Positions 1 to 10,767 of a stretch of 64,000 nt of DNA are shown here, in pieces. Each line of letters begins with the position of its first letter. Positions within the stretch are counted from its first letter, which is position 1. Made by a program: the position numbers and the translations under genes. The notes under the pieces were generated by a model. The model was not told the DNA's origin. It did no database searches and worked only from the letters and a program-made list of their open reading frames with translations. The stretch is taken from the NCBI GenBank assembly GCA_022814565.1, contig JAKLNG010000006.1, positions 744,001-808,000 on the forward strand, read 5' to 3'. Source of the DNA: Phaeophleospora eucalypticola (Eukaryota; Ascomycota; Dothideomycetes; Mycosphaerellales; Mycosphaerellaceae).

Positions 1-263
1 TGGGCTTCGCGGCCATGGCGGGAGGCCTGGCTGGAGGAGTAACGGTTATGGTGTTGAAGTATATTACCGAGGGCGCCGAGGGCATGAGTTTGTGGTTTGG
101 GGTGGCGAATTTGGTTGCGAATGGATTGGTTATGTTGAGGTGAGTGAAATGTCCGAACAGGTGGGATGGGGTGTGAGTGAGGCTAATTTGGGATTGCAGC
201 TCTGTGGTGCTCTGGGTAAGCCAGAATATGGAGGATGATTATACCTACAACTTGGCACTATAA
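1..263 (+). CDS. 3' end of a multi-pass membrane protein (partial)
   Basis: This is the C-terminal end of a gene that begins before the window. The reading frame starts at base 3 and runs to 139. A 60-bp intron (140-199, GTGAGT...TTGCAG) follows, and the last exon (200-263) ends in TAA. The roughly 66 visible residues are strongly hydrophobic and glycine-rich at the start (AMAGGLAGGV), with two likely membrane segments and a short acidic, Tyr-rich tail (MEDDYTYNLAL). This would fit the end of a transporter or another polytopic protein. No family-specific motif is visible, so the function is not assigned. The splice join keeps the frame across ATG TTG AG|C TCT, which supports the exon model. 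Confidence 0.55.
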
Positions 264-964
264 GAAAAAAGGGGGTGAGATGCTCAAGAGCTTGGGTTTG
301 CGATCTCTAGGTTGACAAGCGATTCAATGTATTGATTTCGAGACGGCTGTATGCCTCACGGATTCTCACTCGTCTACTGCAAGGGATGCGGCGCCAACTC
401 ACGTGCAGTCTCAATTGACCGTGGCCTAAAATGCCGGCAGACTCCGGAATCATGATTCCGATGGCTATTTGAGGAAAAGGTTGCAAGGCCTGGAACTGAG
501 ACAACGAACAAGAGCCCCAGGCAAGCAGTATCGCCGAGGTTGCAATCCAGACGGCGCGGACAGTCTTTGTCTCCGTACTTCCCGCGAGGTGCGTAACCTT
601 TGGTATAAATACCCGGCAAAATGGCCACTGCAACTACAAATCGTCGACTGCCGTGGGACGGAGCCACGGTTACGTGATTATGGGAGAGACGCCGACACAC
701 TAAACAAGTGATAAGTACGGTCTATCCACTCTACTGCACGTTCTCAAACTGCCGTAAACTCATATCTGTTGCTCGAAAAAATCCACCCATCCTGTCGTAA
801 TCACATGGTATAAATCTCTCAGAGGGTGAAATGCCTTTTACACAGCCCGCCATCAGAAATGCAATATGCCAAGAATTCGATCCACAAACCAGAAAACACC
901 GTGGCGCTATGCAAGTGATAGATAATGAAAAATCAAAGACGAAAGGTGCTCGACTCTTGAGTCG
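264..964. other. intergenic, between convergent 3' ends
   Basis: About 700 bp between the membrane-protein stop and the stop of the aspartic protease on the other strand. Short open frames on both strands have no recognisable protein character. Two TATAAAT-like strings occur (near 604 and 810), but neither lies upstream of a supported gene start. I see nothing else in it. Confidence 0.5.
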
Positions 965-2386
965 TTAGAGAGCGAAAAGGGCAGCGGCCCCAGCAGCTCC
1001 AAGGAGAGCTGCGTTCCAACCTGGAGGCGCGGTCGGTTGTGCTCCGCCTCCGATGGTGATGGTGCCGCCACCGCTGCCATCGCCAATACGCGCGCCGCCG
1101 GACTGCACTGCGACTGACGTAACAGCGTTTTGGACGACGGTGGCGTCCGGGACTCCGGAGGAGTTGGTGATTTCCAGGATGTTGTTGGAAGTGGAATTGA
1201 AGTTCGTCTGCGCGAGCGAGATCTCGTTGTTCGTCATGTCGTAGACGACGTACGCGGAACGCAGGAACGTGTCTCCTAGGACGGGAGTGCTGTCGCCGGC
1301 GGGTCCGATGCCGAGAATGCATATGGGCTGGCCGCGGCTGACGCCCGCGACGATGACGAGCTCGTTCATGGCGACGCGGATCGTGGGTGAGGAAAAGGTG
1401 AAGTCGATGGTAGCGTCCGAGTTGGCGAGGTCGCAGTCCACGAAAGCCGCGCCCTGGCTGGAGTCGTACTGAGCGCCAATTTGATCGTAGATATCTGACG
1501 CCACATCGTCGGGCAAGTACATGAGCGAGCTGCCAGAGTCCAGCAGTGCGGGCGCGGCCATATTCTTCTTGATCGAGCCATCGGTGCCGTTCATGCCAAC
1601 TGCAGTCAATGCGATGATGAATTCGGCATAGACGCCTTGCTCCTTCACAATAGGCAATGTCTGCAGTGACCCGGTGTACTTGTCCTGGTTGACTCCGCCG
1701 AAGAGAATCGATCCAGTCGATGCATCCAGATCGTTGAGCCAGAGACTGTACGCTTTGGTGGCGATCTGACCATCGTTCAGGAGGCTCTGGGGAACGTTCG
1801 CATATGGATGACCACCGTTGTACACCACCGCGACTTCGTTGATAGGGTATCCAATTCCCATAATGCCTTGAGCTGACGACGACTGATATCCAATTCCAAA
1901 CTGCTGATTGTCTATCGAGACGCCGCCAAAAGTAACCACATCACTCACATAATCTCCGGAGGCGCCAGATCCGTCCTGGTACGTGATATTGAAGTTGTTG
2001 TTCAAATATGTATACGTTGACGAAGAATTCGCATCGTAGGTTCCCGATATTGAGCACCCGCTGTTCTGCGACTGGCAAATCTGACTGTCCGCCACATTTA
2101 CCCAGAGATCGCTAGACCCGGTATCCAGGTGTAATCGGAAATCTTGTGCAGGGGTGCCAATGCTCGCGTTCATGAAATACAGCGTTTCTTCATTATCCAG
2201 AGTGACTGCGAGAGTGTTGTCTCGCTTTCGCAGGCGATTTCGATCATGCGCTACCGGATCCGGAACATGTCTTCGTTGTATTGTGCCTTCAATAACGCGA
2301 GGCGGTCCATCGGTTCGTTTTACCAGGTTTATAGCGTTCGCGCCAAGGAGGATCGAAGCCACAGCGAGGGTGGTTGATGTGCGCAT
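965..2386 (-). CDS. GPI-anchored pepsin-like aspartic protease (yapsin type)
   Basis: This single-exon gene encodes a 473-residue aspartic endopeptidase of family A1. An N-terminal signal peptide (about residues 1-18) is followed by a propeptide with basic pairs (KR at 23-24, KR at 54-55), a likely maturation site. The two catalytic motifs are intact: DTGSS at residues 88-92 and DSGSS at 283-287. The C-terminal part is Ser/Gly/Thr-rich and ends in a short hydrophobic stretch (about the last 18 residues, ending AALFAL), as expected for GPI-anchor addition. By analogy with yapsins and OpsB-like enzymes, it probably acts at the plasma membrane or cell wall, shedding or maturing surface proteins. 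The ATG at 2384-2386 is the first in frame and gives a clean signal peptide. The substrate cannot be told from sequence. Confidence 0.93.
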   Translation of the reverse strand: MRTSTTLAVASILLGANAINLVKRTDGPPRVIEGTIQRRHVPDPVAHDRNRLRKRDNTLAVTLDNEETLYFMNASIGTPAQDFRLHLDTGSSDLWVNVADSQICQSQNSGCSISGTYDANSSSTYTYLNNNFNITYQDGSGASGDYVSDVVTFGGVSIDNQQFGIGYQSSSAQGIMGIGYPINEVAVVYNGGHPYANVPQSLLNDGQIATKAYSLWLNDLDASTGSILFGGVNQDKYTGSLQTLPIVKEQGVYAEFIIALTAVGMNGTDGSIKKNMAAPALLDSGSSLMYLPDDVASDIYDQIGAQYDSSQGAAFVDCDLANSDATIDFTFSSPTIRVAMNELVIVAGVSRGQPICILGIGPAGDSTPVLGDTFLRSAYVVYDMTNNEISLAQTNFNSTSNNILEITNSSGVPDATVVQNAVTSVAVQSGGARIGDGSGGGTITIGGGAQPTAPPGWNAALLGAAGAAALFAL

Positions 2387-4008
2387 TGTGAAGATCCGAA
2401 ATGTCCAAGACCGGCCGTCGAGCGAAGCGTTGATTCACGCCGGGTAAGATGTCTTATAAGAGAATTGGCACAAGTCTTAAAAATCAACACGCAATACCAG
2501 GCTATTACGTGGCCCAGGTGCTGGCAAGAAGGAGTGGATACCTCACCCAGCGAAGGCGTCCGAGAACACCGCCACCTGCTGCGCGAGCTGTGACGCTGCC
2601 CAGGATGTTCTGCGGCTGGGCCGGAAAGGATCTGGAGGCGAATCTGAGGCGTCGGCTTGTCGGCTTCTTCGACGATCGGTGGGTGCTGGGTGCTGGATGC
2701 CGATTCCTTGGTCTGGTTCCCAAAATGCCGTCTCGTCTCGAGATGCGTGAGGTGTTGGAGAAGTCGAGGACGTCAACAGCACAACCGTCTGCGCAGTGGC
2801 TGCCAGGACTTTAGACGCACGCGTTTCCAAACGCTGACGTACGCCCCCAGTTTGGCTGCGAGGCGATCTTCCTCTGCACCTCCAGACACCTCCCGACTTG
2901 CCGACCCCTGGGCCAATCCCGACTGCTGTTCGGACAATCTGCCGCAAACTCCGTGCATCCTCTCCGCGGCCTGACGACAGCTATCTGGAATATCAATCCG
3001 CTGCCGCGCACTTTCTTCTGGGCGTACACATAATGATGATGATGGAGGTGGTGACAGACGAAAGCCTTGTCAGCTCACATGCACACACTGGAAGAGCCAA
3101 CACGCAACGCAACGCAGCTCGCTGAGTAGAGGTTTGCTACCGTCTCATGTCATGAAATATTTCCGCAAGCCACCAACCAACGTCGCCGCTGCAAGTTGCA
3201 CAGCGTGAAGGCAGCGTGCAGCGCACCCTCGACAAGCAGTCGGACTTCACGCGGTTCCCCAGCGTGCGGTGGGAGCATGCAAGGCAGCTCTTCGCTGGTA
3301 GCGGTCTTGTCAGCGACATTTGTGCCCTTTGGCAGATGCGATTTGAGTCTCACGCCCGCCAACGGATCCATGTCTGGTTGTCTTGCTGTGCGTTTGCGGA
3401 GTGGCGGGAAGATAGAGTGAAGAGGCGCGAACAGACGGAGGGCCGGTGAGTGAGGCCATCCTTCAGGTGCACGCTCACCACACTGCCATCGGACTGCTGC
3501 GGCCATGGTGTTGGATGCCGTTGTGCAGCGTTTACCCTACGCGGCTGTGGGTTGCCGTGCTCACGCCTGTTTGGGTTGTACGATGTTGGCGCCAGCCATA
3601 ATTAGCGCCTGCGTTGCGGGTGGAACGTTGATGAGATGCTCCGGCGTCGGTCGTGGAACAGAACAGCTGCCGCGCGAGGATGCGTGGCGTTGGTGTACTT
3701 GTCGAGAAGGAAGGTGCCAACTGCCAAGCGAAGCTTTCTTCTCGCTGCGAAACTGGCCAAGCAGTTTCATCTCACATCACGTGCAATACACTGTATGGGA
3801 GCAGGCAATGCTAATAGAGTGATTGCTCGGGAGCCAAGAGCATTTTCCAAGAATCATATCTCAGCTCCGTGCTTCTGGGCGAGAATCTATCTGCAAGCAT
3901 GGCAGGCATGTCATCCACGTCCCACTGCAGACGCCCGAAGGTGGAGCTCTACATTTCCGATCCTGCATGACAATGGGGAGCAGTCAGATAAATCATTTCG
4001 CTTGGCTA
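2387..4008. other. intergenic, 1.6 kb; protease promoter side
   Basis: This stretch lies upstream of the aspartic protease and downstream of the GH47 mannosidase, both on the minus strand. It is GC-rich with several open frames of 70-135 codons on both strands. Their predicted products are Arg/Ser/Pro-rich shadow-like sequences without domains or plausible splice partners, so none is annotated. A short ATG/GAT run (TGATGATGATGG near 3033) is the only simple repeat noticed. The protease promoter should lie at its left end. Confidence 0.5.
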
Positions 4009-5912
4009 TCAAGGCAGGGCTCTCTTGAACGGGTGCGCCTCCGTGTTGAACACCCACTCATCCAGGCTGATCAGGTCCGGCTCACTGAAGATCAGGTAGA
4101 AGTACTTCAGCGTCTCCGCCATCCAAAAGGACTCCATGCTGTCCATCTGCACCTGCGCTCCTTGACCCGCCAGCTCCTCCTTGGTGTACGTGATGTCGGC
4201 CAACGCTGCGTTCGCGATTGGAGTCTGTGTCGCGCTGACGATGGACATGAACATCTCCCAAGCTGCTTCCAAGAAGTGCTCTTCGCCAGTCGTGCGATAC
4301 AGGATGAAGACGCTCTCGATGGCTTCCGGTCGGAGGACTGAGTAAAGTATTAGACAACCGCTGTGAGCACTACATATTCGGGACCTGAACTTACTGTATC
4401 TTCGGTCTCCAATGGCGCTGAAGCCTTTAGGCAGTCTGAAGTCTTTGGCTACATCCGCGGCCGGGATGCCGGCCTGCTTGTTTAGTCTCATCACAGCATC
4501 CTCCCATTTCTTCTCGTCCCATTTGCACTCGCCTGTGCGCGAAGGACACGGGACCATTTCGAAGACCTAAATCTGCACATCAGTATTTGAGCCTGATCGT
4601 TCGACAAGGCGTTGCTCACCTCCGGCATCATTCCCATGGGCAGAGCACGGTATGTCCATATGCACCCATCAGTGAGCTTCTGACCAATGCCAACATGTTC
4701 CTTTTCTGCGAACAGCTTTCCGCCCAAGGCGAACATTCCACCAGCGAAGCAGACCAGATGCTGTCCCTGAGCTTCGAGCGATGGAGGCTTGCCCATCTCA
4801 GCCTTCACATTGCCAGACAGCAGGATGTCCGCATTGTCAGGAGTCATCGGCTTCCACAGATTGTACTTGATAGCTGGCTTCATACTTCCCTCATACAGCT
4901 TGGAGTAAATTGGCTCCACGCCACCCAACAGAGCGTGCATCTTTGGCAAATACTCATAGAAGCTGTCGGCCATGGCGCCTAGTGTAAAATGGGAATCGCG
5001 CGTGAAGTCGGCGTCCTTCGCATTGACCACAACTGGGAACATACCCGGAACATGAGTCTCATCCTGCTGCTTCACAAAGATTCTCATGATTCTGTCCACG
5101 GCGTCGTACCATCGCATATCACCAGTAAGTTGAGAGAGTCGAGTGAACTCCATAGTAAGCGATCCAATCTCCGCGAGCAGAATGACATCGTCAGCTTCTT
5201 GCGGACCAGCGAGCGCCTCCTGAGGCTTCCATCTGGTAATTGGCATCCGATTCGGTGTATCAAACGCCTTGAGCAGCATCTCACCAAATTCTTTCGCCTT
5301 GTCGAGCAGTCTCTTGTCGCCACTAAGATCGTAGGCAGACAGCAACCCTCCAAGATGCCGAATGCCCGTCTCGAACACGTTTATCATTTCTGTGCTCGCA
5401 ACACCCAAGTCAATGTCCATCGATGCCTTCACAGCTTCCTCGAACTCGTCCTTGTACCCCATAATCCAGAGCGTATCCAGACTGTCCACCAAGCTCGCCG
5501 CCCAGCCACCGAATCCATTCTTGAAATTGCCATTGAGAGGCGTGACTTCATCTTTCATCCAGGCCAGCTGCTTGTAAGCTTTCCAGCACCTCTCAAAAGC
5601 ATTCTTCACGGCAGTCTGTCTCTCCTTCCTTGTTTTGGCGTGATCCGCGGATTCAGGCGGAAATTCGAACTGAACTTTCGGAAGCTTTTGAGGCCTGGCT
5701 TTTGGCAGTCTGGCGAGTGATTTTACAGGATAGTGGACCGGCACATCGCTCCAATGGAATTTGCCGTCTGCATGCTGTCGCGTGGCGGATGGAAAGATGG
5801 CATCGTATCGAATGCGGGCTTGCGAGACGATGCCTTCGTGGAAGTGGCCAAATATGAGAAGAGTGACCAATGCCAGTCCGGCATACGTGATGAAGCGGCG
5901 GAAAGAGACCAT
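4009..5912 (-). CDS. class I alpha-1,2-mannosidase, glycoside hydrolase family 47
   Basis: Three exons, 5912-4620, 4566-4395 and 4337-4009, separated by introns of 53 and 57 bp, give 597 residues. It trims alpha-1,2-linked mannose from N-glycans in the ER or Golgi. The protein has the usual type II architecture: a short cytosolic N-terminus, one membrane anchor (about residues 10-24), a stem, then the GH47 barrel. Conserved family strings are present: CWKAYKQLAW and DSLDTLWIMG near the domain start, a paired cysteine set (LVCFAGG and GCIWTYRALPMG), SLTMEF with an acidic active-site residue, RPEAIESVF, and a C-terminal FNTEAHPF carrying the calcium-binding threonine. It starts back to back with RFC4, 407 bp apart. 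ER MnsI versus Golgi IA/IB cannot be settled by eye. Confidence 0.93.
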
Positions 5913-6319
5913 CTTGATGAATTGTGCTTTATCTCCCGATCATTTTGAAAGTTATTTTGATGAAATAACAGCTGCAAAGCACGATGCTGTCAACAGCCTT
6001 TCGAGAACACGGCTTCTCGCGATCCTCAGAAGGCCTGCGAAGAGGTGTGAGTTCTAAGAGGACACAATGTGCGAAGAAGCAGCATGTCGAAGGAAACCAG
6101 CAGCTAACAGATTATTGATCCGTGCAATGTCGAAGCAAGGCTCACATCTCGGTCTGGGAAGAATGCACTGTCGGCGTTTCTTGTGCCGACCCATGCATGG
6201 CAAGCTCACCCGCGGAACCTCCACGCGCCTCGCGTCTTCCCTCAAGCTCCCGCGTCACTTTCGTTTTCCTCCCACTTCACTTCCATTGAACATCTCGAAC
6301 ACCGCACCACACCACGACG
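5913..6319. promoter_or_regulatory. shared promoter region, mannosidase / RFC4
   Basis: 407 bp separate the divergent start codons of the GH47 gene and RFC4, so both promoters must lie here unless leaders extend further. The RFC4 side has a pyrimidine-rich run just before the start (about 6240-6290). No confident TATA box or cell-cycle box was identified. Confidence 0.5.
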
Positions 6320-7438
6320 ATGGCACGAGCAGAATCCTCCAAAGATGCCTCCACAAACGGCACCAAAGCCTCTGCCAGCAATGCCTCCGCCAACTACGAA
6401 CTCCCCTGGGTAGAAAAATACCGTCCCGTCTTCCTCGACGACATCGTAGGCAACACCGAAACAATCGAGCGCCTCAAAATCATCGCCAAAGACGGCAACA
6501 TGCCGCACGTCATCATCAGTGGCATGCCCGGAATCGGAAAGACCACATCCATCCTCTGCCTCGCGCGCCAACTGCTGGGGGACGCCTACAAGGAAGCCGT
6601 GCTCGAGCTCAACGCCTCCGACGAGCGCGGAATCGACGTCGTGCGCAACCGAATCAAGGGCTTCGCGCAGAAGAAAGTCACATTGCCTGCGGGCAGGCAG
6701 AAGATTGTGATTCTGGATGAGGCGGATAGCATGACGTCCGGTGCGCAGCAGGCTCTGCGCCGCACGATGGAAATTTACTCAGGCACAACGCGCTTCGCGT
6801 TTGCTTGTAACCAGTCGAACAAAATTATCGAACCGCTGCAATCCCGATGTGCGATTTTGCGGTACTCGCGCCTCACGGATGGACAGGTGGTGAAGCGGCT
6901 GTATCAGATCTGCAAGGCGGAAGAGGTGGAATACAGCGATGACGGGATCGCGGCGCTGGTGTTTTCCGCGGAGGGAGATATGCGGCAGGCGATCAACAAT
7001 CTACAATCGACGAGCGCTGGGTTCGGGTTCGTGAACGGGGACAACGTGTTCCGGGTCGTGGATAGCCCGCATCCGATCAAGGTACAGGCAATGATCCGGA
7101 GCTGTCACGAGCAGAAAGTCGACGAGGCGTTAGACTCGCTCAAAGAACTCTGGTAAGTCATCCCCAAGAACACCCAGTCTCTTTTATCTGCTAACTGTAT
7201 CTCTCCATGTAGGACCCTCGGCTACTCCTCCCACGACATCATCAGCACCATGTTCAAAGTCACCAAATCCATCGACTCCCTCTCCGAACACACCAAGCTC
7301 GAATTCATCAAAGAGATCGGCTTCACGCACATGCGCATCCTCGAAGGAATGCAGACCTACCTCCAGCTCGCCGGCTGCGTAGCAAAGCTCTGCAAGCTGA
7401 ATATGAAACCCTCCCTCTTTGAAGTGCCTACGAGCTAG
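6320..7438 (+). CDS. RFC4: replication factor C subunit 4 (clamp loader; human RFC2 type)
   Basis: Two exons (6320-7152, 7213-7438; 60-bp intron) encode 352 residues. The protein is a small AAA+ subunit of the RFC clamp loader, which opens PCNA and places it on primer-template DNA. After a low-complexity start of about 25 residues, the RFC box LPWVEKYRP is followed by Walker A GMPGIGKT (68-75), ILDEAD (Walker B, 131-136) and the arginine-finger SRC motif (175-177). Spacing and strings such as IVGN and AKDGNMPH match yeast Rfc4/human RFC2 rather than Rfc2, Rfc3 or Rfc5. The intron splits a Trp codon (TG|G), and the second exon supplies the C-terminal helical collar, ending EVPTS. Length agrees with the family (about 320-355). 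Confidence 0.96.
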
Positions 7439-7838
7439 CAAGGCCGCACTGAACAGAAAGGAAAGGGGAAAGGGGCTTGAGCATCTTTGTGACAGTTATT
7501 TGAGCGCGGCGTTGGTGGGAATTCGCATAGCGAGGTGACTTGAGGGCCCAATGGAATTGCTTCTCGCAAGCCAGTCATGAAAGATGATGAATGTGTACAC
7601 TGTAAGCTGTAAAGTTCTCTTTCCTCATCTTGTCTCTTTCTACGGGAAGTCGTCGAACAGCCTGGGCAAGTGTCTTGCTTCATGCATCGTTCATCGTATA
7701 CGTCGAACATCGACTCGTTTCCAAACCGCTCCATCGCTATGCCGCCATTCAACTCGGACAAATCTTGTCGCTGAATCGTCAAAAGACATCGCTCTCTTCA
7801 AGGTGTCCCTTATCCTCTCTTTTTTACAGGTGTATCAT
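7439..7838. other. intergenic, between convergent 3' ends
   Basis: 400 bp holding the 3' flanks of RFC4 (plus) and protein phosphatase 5 (minus). Short open frames in it are not credible genes. No terminator-like or repeated structure was seen. Confidence 0.5.
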
Positions 7839-9336
7839 CTACATGCCCATCATGCTCATCATACCATTGTTCGCGTACGCCTGCGAATCACGTTAGCTCT
7901 AAAAGGTCCCGCTTGGTCAAGAAATGGGCAGTAGGGTTTAGACTCACCATCGGCTTGATATCAGGATGCGGCACCGCATCGAACTGATGATACTGTAACT
8001 CATAATCGTTCTCAATGTTGATATACGCTCCCTTGTTCTCCGTCGAATCGCAGTACTTGGGCGCAGAGAAAACGGTAATACAACGCCCGTCGTGCTCGAC
8101 TTCGTAGCCGTCCATGCGCACTTCGTGACTTCGAATGATGGCTTTGAGGTTGTTCTTTTCGCAGAAACGCTTGGTGACGTCCGGGCCGAATTGCAGTCCG
8201 ACGCCACGTTTTGAGGGACCTCGTCCGGGTGCGGTCTGCGGGTCTGTCCAAAGCATTTCCATCATGAGGCCGGATTGGCCCGGTTGGCGTTGGTTGTGGC
8301 GGTTGAGTTTGCGGATGTCGTCGAGGGAGGTTTCGTCGTCGGAGAAGAGGCCGCCGTGGAGGACGAAGTATTTGTCGCCGATGAGGGTTGCGAGTGGGAG
8401 GGCGGAGAAGGATTCGGAGAAGAGTTTGAAGACGCGTTCGTTGTATTTGGCTTTGCATTCGCCTTCGAAGCCGTACATGCGGTTCATGTCGTCTGTTTCG
8501 TGGTTGCCGCGGTTCAGGAAGAAGGTGTTGGGGTATAACCACTTGTAGGCGTAGAGCAGCAATGCGATCTCTGTTGACCATGATCCTCGGTCGACGAAAT
8601 CGCCATTGAACAGGTAGTGGTGTGTCGGCGAAGGGAAGCCGTTCAGCTTGAAGATGTTCAGCAGATCGAAGTACTGGCCGTGCGTATCACCGCAGACCGT
8701 GAGCTTCTCGCCCGGTCCAACATGTGTCTCCACCATCGTCGGCTCATTGTAAACCAGCTCCTTGACCTTCAGAATGATCTGATAGACATATTTCCTGTGC
8801 AGCTTCTTGCCCTCCTTGAAGCGGTCAATCATATCGTCGATGAACTCGGGTGTCATTTCGTCTTTTATTCTGACACCGTCATACGACTCTTCCACCGTCA
8901 TCGAGTCCAGATCCAACCCTTCCGCTGCCGACGGCGCATCGGCAACCTCAATCGCCTTGAGGAACGCATCCCGCTTGACCAGCTTCTGACACGCCTCGTA
9001 CTGCGCCTTCGCTACCCGATCGCTGGGATTCTTGCGCACGACGACTTTCCAATCGTGAATCGCATCGCCATGCTTCAGAATCGCCGTATTCGCAACTGCT
9101 CTTCGATAGTACGCCTTGACGAACTCTGGGTCGATCTCGATCGCTTTCGTCGCATCTGCCACCGCGTAGCCGTACGCTTCGAGTTTGATGTGTGCTTGTG
9201 CGCGATTGGTGTAAAAGCTTGGTTCGTCGGGTTTCAGTTCGATCGCCTTATTGTAATGTTCGACAGCGTTGGGCCAGTCCTTCGCCTTGAAGAACTCGTT
9301 GCCCTTGTTCTTTTCCGCTATCGCTGCATCCGCCAT
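7839..9336 (-). CDS. PPT1: serine/threonine protein phosphatase 5, TPR-containing
   Basis: Two exons (9336-7948 and 7880-7839; 67-bp intron) give 476 residues. PP5/Ppt1 is an Hsp90-associated phosphatase that dephosphorylates the chaperone and its clients. Three TPR motifs occupy about residues 4-105 (NKGNEFFKAKDW, AIELKPDEP, DPEFVKAYYRRA). The PPP catalytic core follows with GDTHGQ (216-221), GDFVDRG (245-251) and RGNHE (276-280), all metal-ligand motifs intact. Reading straight through the last intron gives an unlikely tail (VSLNPTAHFL). Splicing GTGAGT...CGCAG instead yields a short Met-rich end (AYANNGMMSMMGM), which resembles the usual PP5 autoinhibitory C-terminus after HPDIKPM. It starts divergently from SPT4. 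Confidence 0.95.
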
Positions 9337-9762
9337 GCTGGGCGAGCTCGGGGTGAAGCTTGGGTTGGTTTTTTTGTGTGATCCCTGATCTTAGTAGATT
9401 GCTCGATGCCGATTCGGAATTGCTGAAGCGACAGACAGCTTGTGCGATTTCTAGGGCTCGCTGGCTCCAAGCGGCTCTATCGTGAAGAGTGAGGAAGTGC
9501 AAATGTGTGACGCAGTGAAGAAATGATGCACTTTCGAGAATGGTCCCTCCAATGCACGGGCCCCCGGATCCTTGCAGCCGGAGCTCCCTCCTAACCAATC
9601 ATCAGCTTGTCCTCACCAGGCACTTCCAACCATCGCCCTTTGTTCACATGCAAGCACGTGCCTCCCACACCTGTCTTTCCAACAACAAATATCCTCCAAG
9701 CCGACACGGACTCCATCTTCTCGCCTCTCCATCACCAACTCCACACACTAAGCTCGTCAGAA
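9337..9762. promoter_or_regulatory. shared promoter region, PP5 / SPT4
   Basis: 426 bp between divergent starts. A CCAAT box lies at 9595-9599 on the SPT4 side, and the leader before SPT4 is C/T- and CA-rich. An in-frame alternative (non-ATG) extension of SPT4 upstream to 9607 is open but does not look like protein. Confidence 0.45.
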
Positions 9763-10237
9763 ATGTCTCACGGCGGCGTGCCTCGCAACCTCCGCGCCTG
9801 CATGGTCTGTTCCTACGTCCAGCAGTCCTCGCAATTCGTCAAAAACGGCTGTCCCAACTGCGAGTCTTTCCTGGAAATGCGCGGCTCTCAAGACGTCGTC
9901 AGCGAGTGTACCAGCGAAGTCTTCGAGGGGATGCTCACGATCAACGACACGGAGGGCAGCTGGGTGGCTCGGTGGCAGCGTCTGGTGGGCTATCAGCCAG
10001 GCATCTACGCGATCAAGGTGAATGGGATTGTAAGTGGAAAATAAAGTAATCTGGATCAAATGATCTGCATAGCTGACGCTTGGTTTAGCTGCCGGATGAT
10101 TACGTCGCGGCGTGCGAGAATGCTGGAGTGAAATATATCCCGTAAGTATCCAAATGAAACCAGCCAAATATTCTCCAAGATCGTGTGCTGATGCCAACTA
10201 CAGACGAGATGGCAGCGCGAGCACCGATGACCAGTAG
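9763..10237 (+). CDS. SPT4: transcription elongation factor SPT4
   Basis: Three exons (9763-10029, 10089-10141, 10204-10237; introns 59 and 62 bp) encode 117 residues, the normal size. Spt4 is the small zinc-finger partner of Spt5 (DSIF), which binds RNA polymerase II and supports processive elongation through chromatin. The four zinc-binding cysteines are visible as CMVC (C13, C16) and CPNC (C30, C33). Downstream strings SWVARWQRLVGYQPGIYAIKVNG and the end IPRDGS correspond to the conserved Spt5-contact fold. Start at 9763 chosen because it gives the expected short N-terminus; the frame stays open further upstream, but that part has no family similarity. Confidence 0.95.
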
Positions 10238-10767
10238 TAATGGCATCGGATCTTGCAGGTGCGTTCAAGCGGGCAGAGGCAAAGGCGTTCGGACAGGGAA
10301 TGGAGAGATTGATTTGGCAAAAGAACGATCCAAGAAATGAAAAGACCCCGATTTGATAAATTACTGGCTCGAAGAGCTTGGTTCAAGTATTGGCGATAGT
10401 AGTCATGTGCGCACTTGCGGTTTTGATTTGGATTGCAACAAAAAGGAAAGGAGTTCCAGACCCCCCGAAGGAGATCAGGAGCTGGTGGGAGGTGACCAGC
10501 AGAGCTGGCCACGCTCCCCGTCTGAATAATGATTGGACGCAGCTACTTTCCTGAAAGATGAGCCAGGAAAAAGACATTATGTAGTCTCAAAAGAAAGTGG
10601 GTGCGGCTGCCTGCTGCCTGGTGGTTGCCTTCTCGTCTAGCTGGCAGGGGTACGTGCAGTCATGCAGGCAGGCACGCGAAGACTTCAGGCAGGAGAGACA
10701 GAAAGATACAAATAAGACAAGCAAAACATTACTGTTCTTAAACATTACGCTACTTCTGCTCTGTACT
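10238..10767. other. intergenic, between convergent 3' ends
   Basis: 530 bp between the SPT4 and RCE1 stop codons. It has no coding region I can support. A short A-rich, purine-rich run occurs around 10690-10725 (3' flank of RCE1 on the other strand). Confidence 0.5.

Noticed and set aside
2449..2947. Open frames of 121-134 codons on both strands between the protease and the mannosidase
   Set aside because: Composition is Arg/Ser/Pro-rich, typical of chance frames; no initiation context, domain or splice partner.
7881..7947. Read-through C-terminus of PP5
   Set aside because: A GTGAGT...CGCAG intron is present, and the spliced Met-rich tail resembles known PP5 ends.
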